The notes: generated from the sequence alone by a model not told the origin. A DNA stretch of 59,799 bases from Planctomycetota bacterium (GCA_014584395.1 JACTMY010000006.1:1-59799), one strand, 5' to 3'; shown: positions 9,410 to 19,090, counted from the first letter of the stretch. Program-made: numbers and translations.

Positions 9410-10279
9410 TTATTGGACGGCGGGCAATTCGCGAATGGCCCTCTGCGCGGCTTCCATAATAGCGTCTTCCCAATTGCGTTCGTCAGGCTCATAAGGAAAA
9501 AGGATGCCGCGGGAGCTATTGACGATCGCGCCGCGGCCTTGCCCATCGAAGGCCGCTTGAAGGTCCGCGGCCTTCCCCCCTTGAGCGCCATAGCCTGGTA
9601 TCAGCAACGGCGCCTCCGGCATCAATTGCCGCAATCGAGCCAACTCCCGTGGAGACGTCGCGCCCACGACGGCCCCCACGTCCCCCTGTCCCGATTGCCC
9701 AAGGTGCTGTCGCGTCCAGGACGTCACGGCTTGGGCGACCTTTTCCTGCAGCAGGTGGTCCCCTCCCGGCCACGCTTGGAATTCCCCTGCCCCGGGATTG
9801 CTGGTCCGCACCAAGACGTACAAGCCCGCGCCAACCGTTCGACCGATCCGTGTGAATGGCTCAATGCTGTCGGAGCCAAGGTAGGGATTGATGGTCAAGG
9901 CGTCGGCCTGATACACCATAAAAGCCATTTCCGCATAGGCTTCGGCCGTGCTCGCAATGTCGTTGCGCTTGGCGTCCAAGACCACGAGCAGCCCTTTGGC
10001 CTTGGCTCGGTGGATGACGTGCCAGAGGGCCTTCATGCCGCAAGGCCCCAACGCTTCAAAAAACGCACTTTGCGGCTTGACGACCGCTACAAGGGGAGCT
10101 ACGAGATCAATGACCCGGCTGCAAAACTCCTCGTAAGCCATGGCGCGCCCGGCGAGGGTGTCGCCGTGCCGCATTTGCAGCGACCGCGGCAGCGAAACGT
10201 AGCGCGGGTCCAACCCCACGCACAGGGGCGTGCCGCGTGCTTGTAATCGATCCAGCAAGCGATCGGCGAAATGGGACAT
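9410..10279 (-). CDS. pyrF: Orotidine 5'-phosphate decarboxylase
   Basis: The 289-residue enzyme makes UMP from OMP, the last step of de novo pyrimidine synthesis. It has the longer type 2 form: LCVGLDPR near residue 20, VKPQSAFFE (about 67-75), VVLDAKRNDI (about 98-107) holding the catalytic Lys and Asp residues, and LLIPGYGAQGG and VNSSRGI for phosphate binding. It starts seven bases after the stop of the secreted protein upstream and is therefore the last gene of an operon with three surface-type proteins, an odd setting for a nucleotide enzyme. The call is secure. Confidence 0.93.
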   Translation of the reverse strand: MSHFADRLLDRLQARGTPLCVGLDPRYVSLPRSLQMRHGDTLAGRAMAYEEFCSRVIDLVAPLVAVVKPQSAFFEALGPCGMKALWHVIHRAKAKGLLVVLDAKRNDIASTAEAYAEMAFMVYQADALTINPYLGSDSIEPFTRIGRTVGAGLYVLVRTSNPGAGEFQAWPGGDHLLQEKVAQAVTSWTRQHLGQSGQGDVGAVVGATSPRELARLRQLMPEAPLLIPGYGAQGGKAADLQAAFDGQGRGAIVNSSRGILFPYEPDERNWEDAIMEAAQRAIRELPAVQ

Positions 10280-10286
10280 GAATAAA

Positions 10287-12368
10287 CTATTTACCTTCGA
10301 TGGTCACTTGAAGCGGCGGACTGGCATGAGCCACCTTCACGACGAAATTAATCGATACATGGGCCGCCACGCAAATGGAGACGTCCTTGATGGGCGCCGC
10401 GTTGGGAGCCGCTCGAAGAATAATATAGCCCTCATCGGACTTGCCGAGCAGGGTTTTACTCTGCCCATCGATCATCAGCAGGCCCGGCGGCAAGGGGTCG
10501 GCATAGACCCGGCCCAAATGGCGCAGCTTGACGTCCAGGGTGATGTTGGCATCCTTAGCGCGTGCATGCCGCGCCAGTTTCACGTTGAGTTTGATCTCTT
10601 CGCCGGGTTTAAGCGTTATCGTCTCAGGGGATACAGACACTTCCAGAAGGTCGGACGTTTCCGTGACGCCCACGACGTGGAGATCAACTTCGAATAAGCC
10701 GCGCCCCCCGCCAGGAAGGTAGATTTCCGACAAGGGTCGGGCCTCTCGAGCGATTTCTTGCAGTGCCTCTCCCTGCCCCACTTTGGCCTTGCCCACGACC
10801 CTGACCCTATGGGCGTCTGGTTTGGCATCTTTCGCCGCGGAGAGGACGATCAATCCCTGCGTCATGTTGGCAGGGATAGTGCATGAACTCGCCTCCACGC
10901 CCTCGGGCAGTCCCTCGACCGAGACGTCCACGGGCCCATTGAAGCCATGCAAGCGCGTGATCTGAACGTACCAGGGAACACGGCAGCCTGGCCCGATCAT
11001 GGCGATGTCGCTGTCGCAACGAAGAGTGAAGTCGGGTTGGGGGTATGTCGCTTCCAAGGCATAGATGAAATGATCCCCTGCTTTGCCATGGAGATCGCTC
11101 AACTTCAGGGTATAGTTTCCATTGCGCGGGGGATTGAAGAGGAGCAGCGGGTCCTTGATCCCGGGGGTTTGGTCATCCACTCGGACTAAGACGCGGCCCT
11201 GCTCATCCTGGATTTCGATGGCGCCATCCAAACCAGAGTAAAAGGAGGTGCCGAACCGCCGTGCGATGACTTCGAAGCGGATGATCTGCCCGGCCTTGGC
11301 CTCAAAGCGCATGGCATGGGCTTGGCGCGGCTGCGTAAGCCGGCCATTGATGCAGCACGGGATTTCCAACTGAATGCCCGACGGCCATTCCGCTTCGGCA
11401 GGGGTGCGCACAGGCAGATCGGAGACCCAAATCGGAACTGGCATAAGGGGTTGGCCATCCCATGTCAAGGGGGCGAGGAACTCGCCGCGCGGCGTTGCAT
11501 CGGGAATCCGCAGAGGGGCTTTCTTTTGCAGCGCGACGCCCGTCCCAATCAGTTCCACCGTTTGCTCCATGCCTGAGGAATGAGCCAAGGGAAAGACGTG
11601 GCTGGCGTCGGGATGCTGCGTGATGCGCAGAGCGTAAACCCAGCGGGCATCGCCTTCGAATTTGGCATCCCTTATCTGCAGCCGATACTTGCCCTTGTGC
11701 TTGATCAGATAACTCAACTTCGGATCGGCAAAGCAATAATCATCATTGCCTGCCAACTCCTTGCCCTGCTCATCGAACAACGTCAAGGCGGGATCGGCAT
11801 GATTCTGCAAATCATGAATCTTGTCTTGCAGCCTGGCGGCATAGACTTCGCAAGTGAGCATCTCTCCTGCCTCGGCCTCGAATGCAAAATTCGTCACCTG
11901 CTCGGGAATCGCCAACTTCCCGCAGACCACGCATGGCAGGGTGACCGACATCGGTTTATTTTCACGTGGATTGGTCGCGTCCAGCATCACCGGCTCCTGC
12001 GTGATCAGGATTTGGCCCGCGCTGGAAACCCCCAGGGAGGTGGCAATCCTGAACTCGCGGACGCCGGGAAGCGCATCGGCAGCAACGGTCAAGCGCAGCT
12101 TCACACTCGCCAGGCGCGCGGGCGGCGGGGTGTTGGGTTTGACTTCGGGGGGCAGCACCTCCGCTTGGACGCCCTCCCCCGACACAATGACCTTGTAAGC
12201 CCCCGCGAAATTTTGCTGTCCACCGACCTCGACCACGACGGCTTGTCCCCGCTGCACGGCCACGGGGTGAGCGTGCGTGATCATGGGGAAAGAGGTCTGT
12301 CCTTGCAAGGGATGGTGCAGGACGGGCAGCAACCAGCAAACGAGCAGCCAATGGCAACGGCGATTCAT
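10287..12368 (-). CDS. Secreted protein with PPC-like beta domains
   Basis: The 693-residue product starts at the ATG at 12368, whose ATGA overlaps the stop of the WD40-cytochrome gene. The longer open frame upstream is only the shadow of that gene. It has a signal peptide (MNRRCHWLLVCWLLPVLHHP) and repeated beta-rich modules with the look of bacterial pre-peptidase C-terminal domains (VYAARLQDKIHD, ADPALTLFDEQGKELAGNDD, NGNYTLKLSDLHG). Such proteins travel with PSCyt-type proteins in planctomycetes. The role is unknown; it may be a cell-surface partner of the two upstream cytochrome proteins. Confidence 0.8.
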   Translation of the reverse strand: MNRRCHWLLVCWLLPVLHHPLQGQTSFPMITHAHPVAVQRGQAVVVEVGGQQNFAGAYKVIVSGEGVQAEVLPPEVKPNTPPPARLASVKLRLTVAADALPGVREFRIATSLGVSSAGQILITQEPVMLDATNPRENKPMSVTLPCVVCGKLAIPEQVTNFAFEAEAGEMLTCEVYAARLQDKIHDLQNHADPALTLFDEQGKELAGNDDYCFADPKLSYLIKHKGKYRLQIRDAKFEGDARWVYALRITQHPDASHVFPLAHSSGMEQTVELIGTGVALQKKAPLRIPDATPRGEFLAPLTWDGQPLMPVPIWVSDLPVRTPAEAEWPSGIQLEIPCCINGRLTQPRQAHAMRFEAKAGQIIRFEVIARRFGTSFYSGLDGAIEIQDEQGRVLVRVDDQTPGIKDPLLLFNPPRNGNYTLKLSDLHGKAGDHFIYALEATYPQPDFTLRCDSDIAMIGPGCRVPWYVQITRLHGFNGPVDVSVEGLPEGVEASSCTIPANMTQGLIVLSAAKDAKPDAHRVRVVGKAKVGQGEALQEIAREARPLSEIYLPGGGRGLFEVDLHVVGVTETSDLLEVSVSPETITLKPGEEIKLNVKLARHARAKDANITLDVKLRHLGRVYADPLPPGLLMIDGQSKTLLGKSDEGYIILRAAPNAAPIKDVSICVAAHVSINFVVKVAHASPPLQVTIEGK

Positions 12369-14059
12369 GGCGATTTCCCTGCAGGACTCGTGGGGGTCGG
12401 AGTGGTTGGTTTCGTCGGCGAAGGCGCGACAGGCGGCTTGGGTGGAGCGGGGAGGGTCGCGGGCGGCACGGCTTCTCCCTGGACCGCCTTCTTGACATAT
12501 TCCGCTTTCATCAGCAGATCGTGGGTTTGTTCGATCGGAACGCTTGCCCCTGGGGCTTGGTAATGCACTTGATCGCGGGTTTGGCCATGCCAATATCCTT
12601 CGGGAAGATAGGCCAGCCAAGCTGTGCCCTGATCCTGCCGCCAGGCGAGGAAGTGGGACAGCAATCGCCCCGAATTTCGATCCCACAGCCGAACCTGGCC
12701 ATCGAAACTGCCCGATGCAATGCGCTTGCCGTCAGGGTGGAAGGCAACGGCATAAACCAGGCTGCCGGCGTTCATGCTGCGGACCAACGCTCCCGATTGG
12801 GCGTTCCAAATCCTGAGTTGGCTATCGGCTCCCGCCGTGCCGACCCATTGACCATCAGGACTATAGGCCACTTCCAGCAGCGAACCCGCGCCGGCAACGA
12901 GCCGAATGCGTTCCGCCGTGGCCGCGTTCCAAAAACAAAGTCCGCGATCCAATCCGCCGGAGATGACCTGCTTGCCATCGGGGCTGACCGCCACGGTCAT
13001 CACGTCTTCGGACATGCCGCTGAAGGTCAGCTCGGATTTACCCGTGGCGAGCTGAACTTTGCGCAAGGTGCGATCCTTGCTGGCGGTCAGCAGGGATTGG
13101 CCGTCAGGCGTGAAGGCCACGGCATAAACGGAGTCGCTATGTCCGGTGTATTCCAGCAGGCATTCCTGTTTGTCAATGTCCCAAACGCGCACCGTGCGGT
13201 CGAAGCTGGCGGAAGCGATCTTGCGTTCCTTGGGATGAAAGGCGACCGTGAAGACGACGTCATGATGACCGCCCCAATGACCGACCAATTGCCCCGTGGC
13301 CGGGTTGTACAAACGTATTTCACCTCGAACCGAAGGCTGTCCTCCCGCCACGGCCAAGAGCGAACCATCCGCATTGAATTTGAGATCGTTGACCGCTCCC
13401 AGCGAGTCAGTCAGCACCTGTTTTGGTTGAGCCGCGTCCAGTGCCCACAACACCACCTGTCCATGGCTGCCGACGGCGAGCCATTGGCCATCGGGGCTAA
13501 AGGCCAAAGCCGTGATCGGATCGAGCGGACCGGCTTTGGCAACCAATTCGAGCCGCCCCTTGGCCGCTTGTCCCGCGGTCAGAGCGGGAGGCGGCGTGAA
13601 TTGCGTGGGCAGAACGAGGTCGAACCGCGGCCGATGGCGCTTGACGGTTGAGCCAGGCGCCAATGCGACCTCTTTCGGCGGCGTTCCCTCCATGGCCCCG
13701 GTATCCAGCCAGCGCTTGATCAAGTCGATTTCAGCGGCGGACAACGGGTCGGCATCCCGGGGCATCCGCTGTTCGGGATCGGTTTCCAGCAACACTTCCA
13801 GCAAGCGACTTTTGTCGCTATGGCCTGGATGCCACATTTTCTGCGTCTTGCCTTGCCGCATCAAATCGAAACGGTCCAAGGCAATCCCCGCGGAGACCTC
13901 GGAGGATTTCAAATGTTTCTCGCTGTGGCACGCCGTGCAGTGCTTGCGAAAAATCGGTTGGATGTCCGCCCAATAGGTCGGGTCTGCCTTGGGAGCTGAC
14001 GCAGGGGTCTTTGGCGGTTCCGATTGCCAACTCAAGCAGAAAAAGAGCAGGATGGTCAT
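12365..14059 (-). CDS. Planctomycete-type cytochrome c / WD40 protein
   Basis: 564 residues. After a signal peptide (about 1-20) comes a haem-binding domain: DIQPIFRKHCTACHSEKH (CxxCH at 41-45), DRFDLMRQGKTQKMWHPG and a distal RMPRDADPLSAAEIDLIKRW, the PSCyt1 arrangement. From about 180 to 470 there are six or seven WD40 blades (SPDGQWLAVGSHGQVVLWAL, ASFDRTVRVWDIDKQECLLE, ASGSFDGQVRLWD). A low-complexity Ala/Pro/Lys tail ends the protein. It probably works at the cell surface or in the periplasm in electron transfer or protein assembly. It is the second gene of the operon, 86 bases after the DUF1549/DUF1553 gene, and it overlaps the next gene by ATGA. Confidence 0.87.
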   Translation of the reverse strand: MTILLFFCLSWQSEPPKTPASAPKADPTYWADIQPIFRKHCTACHSEKHLKSSEVSAGIALDRFDLMRQGKTQKMWHPGHSDKSRLLEVLLETDPEQRMPRDADPLSAAEIDLIKRWLDTGAMEGTPPKEVALAPGSTVKRHRPRFDLVLPTQFTPPPALTAGQAAKGRLELVAKAGPLDPITALAFSPDGQWLAVGSHGQVVLWALDAAQPKQVLTDSLGAVNDLKFNADGSLLAVAGGQPSVRGEIRLYNPATGQLVGHWGGHHDVVFTVAFHPKERKIASASFDRTVRVWDIDKQECLLEYTGHSDSVYAVAFTPDGQSLLTASKDRTLRKVQLATGKSELTFSGMSEDVMTVAVSPDGKQVISGGLDRGLCFWNAATAERIRLVAGAGSLLEVAYSPDGQWVGTAGADSQLRIWNAQSGALVRSMNAGSLVYAVAFHPDGKRIASGSFDGQVRLWDRNSGRLLSHFLAWRQDQGTAWLAYLPEGYWHGQTRDQVHYQAPGASVPIEQTHDLLMKAEYVKKAVQGEAVPPATLPAPPKPPVAPSPTKPTTPTPTSPAGKSP

Positions 14060-14145
14060 GATGGCGGATCTCTGGTTCTGTTCGTCGATTCAACTGTCAG
14101 CAACGGTTCAAGTTGGCACCGAGTGCTTCACAATGCCGGTCGAAC

Positions 14146-16653
14146 TTAGTGATTAAACAAGAACTCCCGGGAGTTGAGCAGCGCCCATAGCAAATCCTCG
14201 GCGCCCACGCGCGGCGCGGGCGCGCTTTGCATCAGTTCGAGGGCCGTCCGCATTTCCTCAGGCTTGGGCGGCCGGCTCACGGTCACGAGATAAAGCTCCT
14301 CCACCAGGGCGGACAGTTCCTGCTTTTCCTTGAACCGCAGATCGATGCGCCCACCCGCGCGGCTGATCTTCCCGTTGATGACATCGCCATTCACCAAATG
14401 CAGCGCCTGGGCGATGTTGGGAGACATCGTCCGTTCGCACTCGCAAACGATCTGCCGCTTCGGACGACCGAACACATCCAGCAAATAGGAACGCACCCCC
14501 GAATCAGGCAATTGAATGGCGCGGGTGCCCAGGGGCAAGCCTGGGTATTTTTCCCTGGACCCCGTGGCGTCGTCGAGGGCGTCCGCCAATTGCTCCGCGG
14601 TCAGCCGTTTGACGGGATAGCGCGTGAAATACTTGTTCTCGACGTCGCTGGCATTGCCCGGGGCGGCGTCGCTGCTGTGCTGATATACCTTCGAAGTGGC
14701 GATCGTCTTGAGCAAATGCTTGAGGGAATAACCATGATCGATCCAGTCTTGGGCCAAAGCATCCAACAGTTCCGGATGGATGGGGGGATTCGTGGCCCGC
14801 AAATCATCGACGGGTTCGACGATCCCCCGCCCTAGCAAATAGGCCCAGAAGCGGTTGACCATGTTGCGGGCGAAGAACGGATTGTTCTTGTCGACGATCC
14901 ACTCAGCCAGCTTGAAGCGCCGATCCAGCTCATCGTTCATTTCTGGGCCGTCGAGCGGATGCGGCCGGACGACGCCGCCCTTGCGGGGATGCGTCTGCTC
15001 GCCATTCGGCCGCACAAAGATGACCGTCTCGCGGCCAAAGAGGCCGAATTCCTGGCTGTTCTTGCTGCCCACCCGCGTGAAAAACGCCGCCATCCCGTAG
15101 TAATCATCCTGGCTCCACTTCTCGAAGGGATGATGATGGCACTTGGCGCATTGCAAGCGGACGCCAAGAAAGACCTGGCTCGTGGTCTCCGCCCAATCCA
15201 TGGCCGACGTGCCGATGCGGAAGAAATTGGCGGGGCCTTCGCGGTAGGTGCTCCCTTGGGCCGTGACGATGTTCTTCACGAACTGATCCATCGGCATCTC
15301 ATCCCGGATCGCGCCGCGGACCCAGTGATGCAGACTCCACATCCCCTTTTGATCGAGATAAGCCCGGTTGTTGCGAAGCAGGTCGCCCCATTTGAGCGCC
15401 CAATAGTCGATGAATTCCGGGCGGTCGAGCAGTTGCTCGATGAGGTGCGTTCGCTTGTCGGCCCGGGCATCGGCCAGGAAAGCTTTGATCTCCTCCGGCG
15501 CGGGCAAGGTGCCGATCAGGTCCAGATGGACGCGGCGCAAAAAGACTTCATCGGAACACACGGGGGATGGCGACAGCCCCAGTTGCCGCCATTTGCTCTC
15601 GAAGTGGCGGTCGATGAAATGGGCGGCCGCCGGTTCGGATTCGCTCGGACCATGCGGGAATGGCGAAGTCACCGTGAACACCGCCGCTTGCCCCATGAAG
15701 CGAATCATGATGTGCGACTCGCCGCGGTCCAGACATGCCACCAAACCGCTCGCTGAGATGCTGCTGAGCGCTTCGTTCATGGCGTCGTATTGGCACCAGG
15801 AAGTCACATCCTCCAGCCGGCCATCCGACCAGCGTGCTTGCACCACGATCTGCTGCCGCTCCTCGGGCTGCATGAGCCTCTGCCGGGGAAACACATCGAG
15901 GCTGACTAATTTGGCATGATCCGGCCGCGGCCCCGGCGCCCCTTGCTCGAGCCAATGGAGCAAGCGTTCGTAGCCGGGCGAACCGCCTTTCATCCGTTCG
16001 CCGCCGCCATGCTCCATCCGCAAAGTCGGCTTCAGCAACAGCAGGCTCTGCTCAGGCTCCCCCATCACGACCCGGCGGCCTTCGGCACTCTTGACGATCT
16101 GATCATGATCGAAGGGCGGGTCGAAGCCAAACAGGCTCAGGCGAAAGCCGCCTTTGCCGTGCTGGGCGCCATGACAGGCCCCTTGATTGCAACCCAGCTT
16201 GTTCAGGGCGGGTATCACTTCCGTCGCAAAATCGACCTGGAGGTCTTTCGCGGCCTGTTTAATAATGACATCCGACTGCGCTTGCCAGTGCCCCAGGCGA
16301 ACGGTCAGCTTGCCCTGGCCGTCCTTGCGGGGCCTGGCGATCGGACCATCCATCGCGAATTCGCCGCCGGACGATGCTTCCCATGCGACCTGGTCCGTCA
16401 CGTCCGCTTCCTGGCCATTTTTCAACCTGGCCAAGACGATGAACCGCTGCTCCGAACGCGGCCCGTCCAGCTGGGCGGATGGTGGATAAACCGTGATCCC
16501 TTCAATCGTCGCCGCATCGACCTGAAGGACCTTTCCATCGGTCGGTTTGGCCGCCGGTTGACGCTCGTCAGTTGGTTTATCCTCGCCGACCATGCGGGCA
16601 GGGAGCCAGGCGCAAGCGCAAAGCCAACCGAGAATGAGCACCTTGTTGAGCAT
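14146..16653 (-). CDS. DUF1549/DUF1553 (PSCyt2-PSD1) protein with haem motifs
   Basis: The start is set at the ATG at 16653 (MLNKVLILGWLCACAWL), with GAGG twelve bases upstream, rather than the TTG at 16668. The 835-residue protein has a signal peptide, an Ig-like domain with a BIG2 look (about 50-130), CNQGACHG (CxxxCH), then DUF1549 (about 350-560, FIDRHFESKW, LRRVHLDLIGTLP, LQCAKCHHHPFEKW with CAKCH) and DUF1553 (about 600-830, NPFFARNMVNRFWAYLLGRG, PELLDALAQDW, LLWALLNSREFLFNH). These proteins are expanded in planctomycetes. Usually a DUF1501 gene follows; here the WD40-cytochrome gene does. The exact reaction is unknown. Confidence 0.9.
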   Translation of the reverse strand: MLNKVLILGWLCACAWLPARMVGEDKPTDERQPAAKPTDGKVLQVDAATIEGITVYPPSAQLDGPRSEQRFIVLARLKNGQEADVTDQVAWEASSGGEFAMDGPIARPRKDGQGKLTVRLGHWQAQSDVIIKQAAKDLQVDFATEVIPALNKLGCNQGACHGAQHGKGGFRLSLFGFDPPFDHDQIVKSAEGRRVVMGEPEQSLLLLKPTLRMEHGGGERMKGGSPGYERLLHWLEQGAPGPRPDHAKLVSLDVFPRQRLMQPEERQQIVVQARWSDGRLEDVTSWCQYDAMNEALSSISASGLVACLDRGESHIMIRFMGQAAVFTVTSPFPHGPSESEPAAAHFIDRHFESKWRQLGLSPSPVCSDEVFLRRVHLDLIGTLPAPEEIKAFLADARADKRTHLIEQLLDRPEFIDYWALKWGDLLRNNRAYLDQKGMWSLHHWVRGAIRDEMPMDQFVKNIVTAQGSTYREGPANFFRIGTSAMDWAETTSQVFLGVRLQCAKCHHHPFEKWSQDDYYGMAAFFTRVGSKNSQEFGLFGRETVIFVRPNGEQTHPRKGGVVRPHPLDGPEMNDELDRRFKLAEWIVDKNNPFFARNMVNRFWAYLLGRGIVEPVDDLRATNPPIHPELLDALAQDWIDHGYSLKHLLKTIATSKVYQHSSDAAPGNASDVENKYFTRYPVKRLTAEQLADALDDATGSREKYPGLPLGTRAIQLPDSGVRSYLLDVFGRPKRQIVCECERTMSPNIAQALHLVNGDVINGKISRAGGRIDLRFKEKQELSALVEELYLVTVSRPPKPEEMRTALELMQSAPAPRVGAEDLLWALLNSREFLFNH

Positions 16654-16835
16654 GTCGGTGAGCCTCAAACTGGGGGAGGATGCCGCTGCCAGGGTGGCTG
16701 GAAGGCGGGAAACATCGGCGGCATGCAGTTAGGCTATTTTCGACGAAAAGAGATCGCCTGTCAAGAGACCAAGCCGGAGGAGCGGGTGCTAAGACTAATC
16801 GTTTCAAATCCTAGGTACTGCAAATCCAGCGACCC

Positions 16836-16870
16836 TAAAAAACCACCCATGCGAGATCGCATGGGTGGTT
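16836..16870 (-). terminator. Strong intrinsic terminator
   Basis: AACCACCCATGCGA and TCGCATGGGTGGTT form a 14-bp perfect stem (loop GA, or six bases if the centre opens), followed on the minus strand by a run of T. It lies 30 bases past the stop of the gene at 16900-17538. Confidence 0.85.
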
Positions 16871-16899
16871 CGCGGTTCATTGGAGTCAGCGATCCGATG

Positions 16900-17538
16900 C
16901 TATTGGTCCGCCACCTTGGCCGTGACCAGGAGCCAATAAGTTAGCTCGCTTTTCTGGCCCGCCGTCAGGGTTCCCTTGACGAGCAAGGTGCCCTGCTGGT
17001 CGACGGATTGCGTCGTCTTGAAATTGCAGAGGGCCTTTCCCGAAGCGGCATCCACGCGGGCGTTGGCCTCGAGCGTCAGCGTGAGTTCCTTGCCGTCCTT
17101 GCTGAGCGTCGGGCGGCAGGCCAAGGCCAGCATGTCTTCCACCTTCAGGGTTGCGGCCTGGTTGTCCACGGTGTTGATTTCCGGGGCAAACATCAAATTG
17201 GCGCTCGGCTCCGTCTGCGCAGCTTCGGTGAGCCGGGTCACTTCGGCGGAGGTCAACTTCACGAAGCCCTTTTGCTCCAGTTCCTGGGAAAACTGCTTGC
17301 GAATTTGTTCATCCACCTTCTTGGCGAAGCTGGCGGGCACTTGAACCATTTTGAATTCCAAGTGGATCAACTTGGGCGTGTTGTCCTGCTCAGGGGGCGC
17401 GGCGCTGGTTTTGCCGTCGGCTTGTTCGGCCTTAGGGGGTGCCGGGGGCGGCGTGCCCTGGGCGAAGAGCCACGAGGCCGTGACCGCCAAGCCACCCCAT
17501 AGACCCAGCATGGACATCAAGAGCGTATAACGCTTCAT
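16900..17538 (-). CDS. Secreted hypothetical protein, secretin-like fragment
   Basis: 212 residues with a signal peptide (MKRYTLLMSMLGLWGGLAVT, then ASWLFAQ), a Pro/Ala-rich stretch, and a globular part from about residue 57. KLIHLEFKMVQVPASF, LMFAPEINTVDNQAATLKVE and ELTLTLEANARVD recall the beta-strand pattern of secretin C-domains (type II/III secretion outer-membrane channels), but the protein is far too short for a channel. A role in assembly or a diverged copy is possible. It follows the lipoprotein gene by 21 bases and is closed by a strong terminator. Confidence 0.7.
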   Translation of the reverse strand: MKRYTLLMSMLGLWGGLAVTASWLFAQGTPPPAPPKAEQADGKTSAAPPEQDNTPKLIHLEFKMVQVPASFAKKVDEQIRKQFSQELEQKGFVKLTSAEVTRLTEAAQTEPSANLMFAPEINTVDNQAATLKVEDMLALACRPTLSKDGKELTLTLEANARVDAASGKALCNFKTTQSVDQQGTLLVKGTLTAGQKSELTYWLLVTAKVADQ

Positions 17539-17559
17539 GGTTTGCCAATCTCCCTTGAA

Positions 17560-18180
17560 TTAACGACCGTCTCGGAAGCGTGCCAGGATGCGCTGCTCGA
17601 GCGCGTGGTCCCGGCCCAAAGGTATCCATCCCTTGGTGACGTAAGGCACATCGACGACGTCGCCGATGCGTTCAATGGGCACTTCAAAGCGATACGTGGC
17701 GGCGCCGGCGTTGGCATGGATGGGGCGAGGCAAGTCCTCCAACTCCTTGTGGACTTGAATTTCAACGAAGAAGCCGCCCACGTCCGCCGGGGTGATGGTG
17801 ACCAAGGCCCGGCGGCGGATGGTCTGCAAGGCGCTCTCGTAGAGTTCGGGGAAACTGTACCAATCCAGCTTGGGGGCATCCCAAAAGCCCGCCGTGATCA
17901 CCGGCATGGTTTCCATGGTTCCTGCGTAGAAGTTGCTGCGGGTGACGGGGAAGTAATGGGCCACGGCGGTGTACACCTCATGATAAACCTGCTTGTAGCC
18001 TTCCGGTCCTTGCGGCACGAAGACGGGATTTTCCAGCGGCGGAGGCGGCATGGGCATGATCGCCTCCCGCTGGAGCGGGCCGGTCGTCGAACAGCCGATC
18101 AGGCTGCCGCACCAGGCCACCAGCCAAATTCCCAGCCAACGCCCCGTCCGCAAGCGCATCCCCTTTTCGCCAGCTTTCAC
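17560..18180 (-). CDS. Hypothetical lipoprotein
   Basis: Up to 206 residues; the start at residue 8 (MRLRTGRWLGIWLVAWCGSL) gives the better signal peptide. SLIGC is a lipobox, so the protein is probably lipid-anchored. A Pro-rich linker (PMPPPPLENP) precedes a folded domain with YFPVTRSNFYAGTMET and a C-terminal YVTKGWIPLGRDHALEQRIL. I do not recognise the family. It is first in a two-gene operon with the secretin-like protein, pointing to a shared envelope role. Confidence 0.72.
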   Translation of the reverse strand: MKAGEKGMRLRTGRWLGIWLVAWCGSLIGCSTTGPLQREAIMPMPPPPLENPVFVPQGPEGYKQVYHEVYTAVAHYFPVTRSNFYAGTMETMPVITAGFWDAPKLDWYSFPELYESALQTIRRRALVTITPADVGGFFVEIQVHKELEDLPRPIHANAGAATYRFEVPIERIGDVVDVPYVTKGWIPLGRDHALEQRILARFRDGR

Positions 18181-18250
18181 GATCCAAACAGACGATCGCT
18201 TGGGAGGGGCCTATGCCAAAAGCGGCCCCGCATGGCAAGACCAGATGCAG

Positions 18251-18276
18251 CATTTTCTCGCGCTTTCGAGAAAATG
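18251..18276. repeat. Inverted repeat in the divergent promoter region
   Basis: CATTTTCTCG and CGAGAAAATG are perfect 10-bp arms around CGCTTT. The repeat sits between the lipoprotein start (minus) and the ECF sigma start (plus) in a 275-base gap with no other feature, so it may be an operator or a leader hairpin. There is no T-run for a terminator. Confidence 0.5.
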
Positions 18277-18464
18277 GCTAAAGGGGGTCGTTTTGGCAAA
18301 GGGATGGGTTCCTTGCAGGATCGTCCGCATCAAGCCTCGAAAAAACCCTTTTCTTTTCTTGCCCTCTCTCTTTTGACTTGGATTATCATGGCCGGGAGAA
18401 CCAATCTTTTTTGGCACCTCTGCCAAACCAATCCGTGCTCTGGTTCGTCGTCTAGGTGAAGGTC

Positions 18465-19019
18465 ATGAACAAACCCATGCGGATCGAACCCAAGCCCCGG
18501 TCGGCTTCCGCCCAGGAGCAAGAACCTGTTGGCGACGCGCTGGTCCGTTTGTTCAACGACCTGCGAGACGAACTGGTGGGCACGCTTTATTACATGCTTG
18601 GTCATCAGGAGGACGCCCTCGACGCCGCCCAGGAGACTTTCATCAAGTGCTGGCGGAATCAGGACCATCTGAAGGACGTGCAAAACTGGCGTGCTTGGAT
18701 TTTTCGCGTGGCCATGAACACCGCCACGGATTTGCAGCGCAGCGCTTGGCGGCGACGCGCCAAGCCCCTGCCGGAGGGTGACATCATGACCCTGGCCCAT
18801 GCCGCTTCTCCCAATAGCGCCCTGGAAGAACAAGAGCAGATGGCACGCCTGCAGGCGGCCTTGCACCAACTCCGCGACGAAGAAAAAGAAATCTTCCTCC
18901 TGCGGCAAAATGGCGATCTCACCTACGACGAAATCGCCCAACAACGCAACGTCCCCGTGGGAACAGTGAAAACCCAAATGCGCAGCGCCTTGCAAAAGCT
19001 GCGCGTGCTCATGCAATGA
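18465..19019 (+). CDS. ECF-type RNA polymerase sigma factor
   Basis: About 184 residues from the ATG at 18465; a GTG at 18456 in the same frame is an alternative. Region 2: DELVGTLYYMLGHQEDALDA, AQETFIKCWRN and WRAWIFRVAMNTATDLQR. Region 4: LRDEEKEIFLLRQNGDLTYD and EIAQQRNVPVGTVKTQMRSA (helix-turn-helix). There is no region 1.1 or 3, as in ECF sigmas, and no extra C-terminal domain. It is followed after 71 bases by the A2M gene, whose cytosolic N-terminus resembles a zinc-less anti-sigma domain, so that protein is the likely regulator. Confidence 0.92.
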   Translation: MNKPMRIEPKPRSASAQEQEPVGDALVRLFNDLRDELVGTLYYMLGHQEDALDAAQETFIKCWRNQDHLKDVQNWRAWIFRVAMNTATDLQRSAWRRRAKPLPEGDIMTLAHAASPNSALEEQEQMARLQAALHQLRDEEKEIFLLRQNGDLTYDEIAQQRNVPVGTVKTQMRSALQKLRVLMQ

Positions 19020-19090
19020 GCCGCCGCCCCGGCCCCTCATCATGGGGAGCACCGACTCGACCATCCGCCTCCTTGACGGAGTGATGAACC

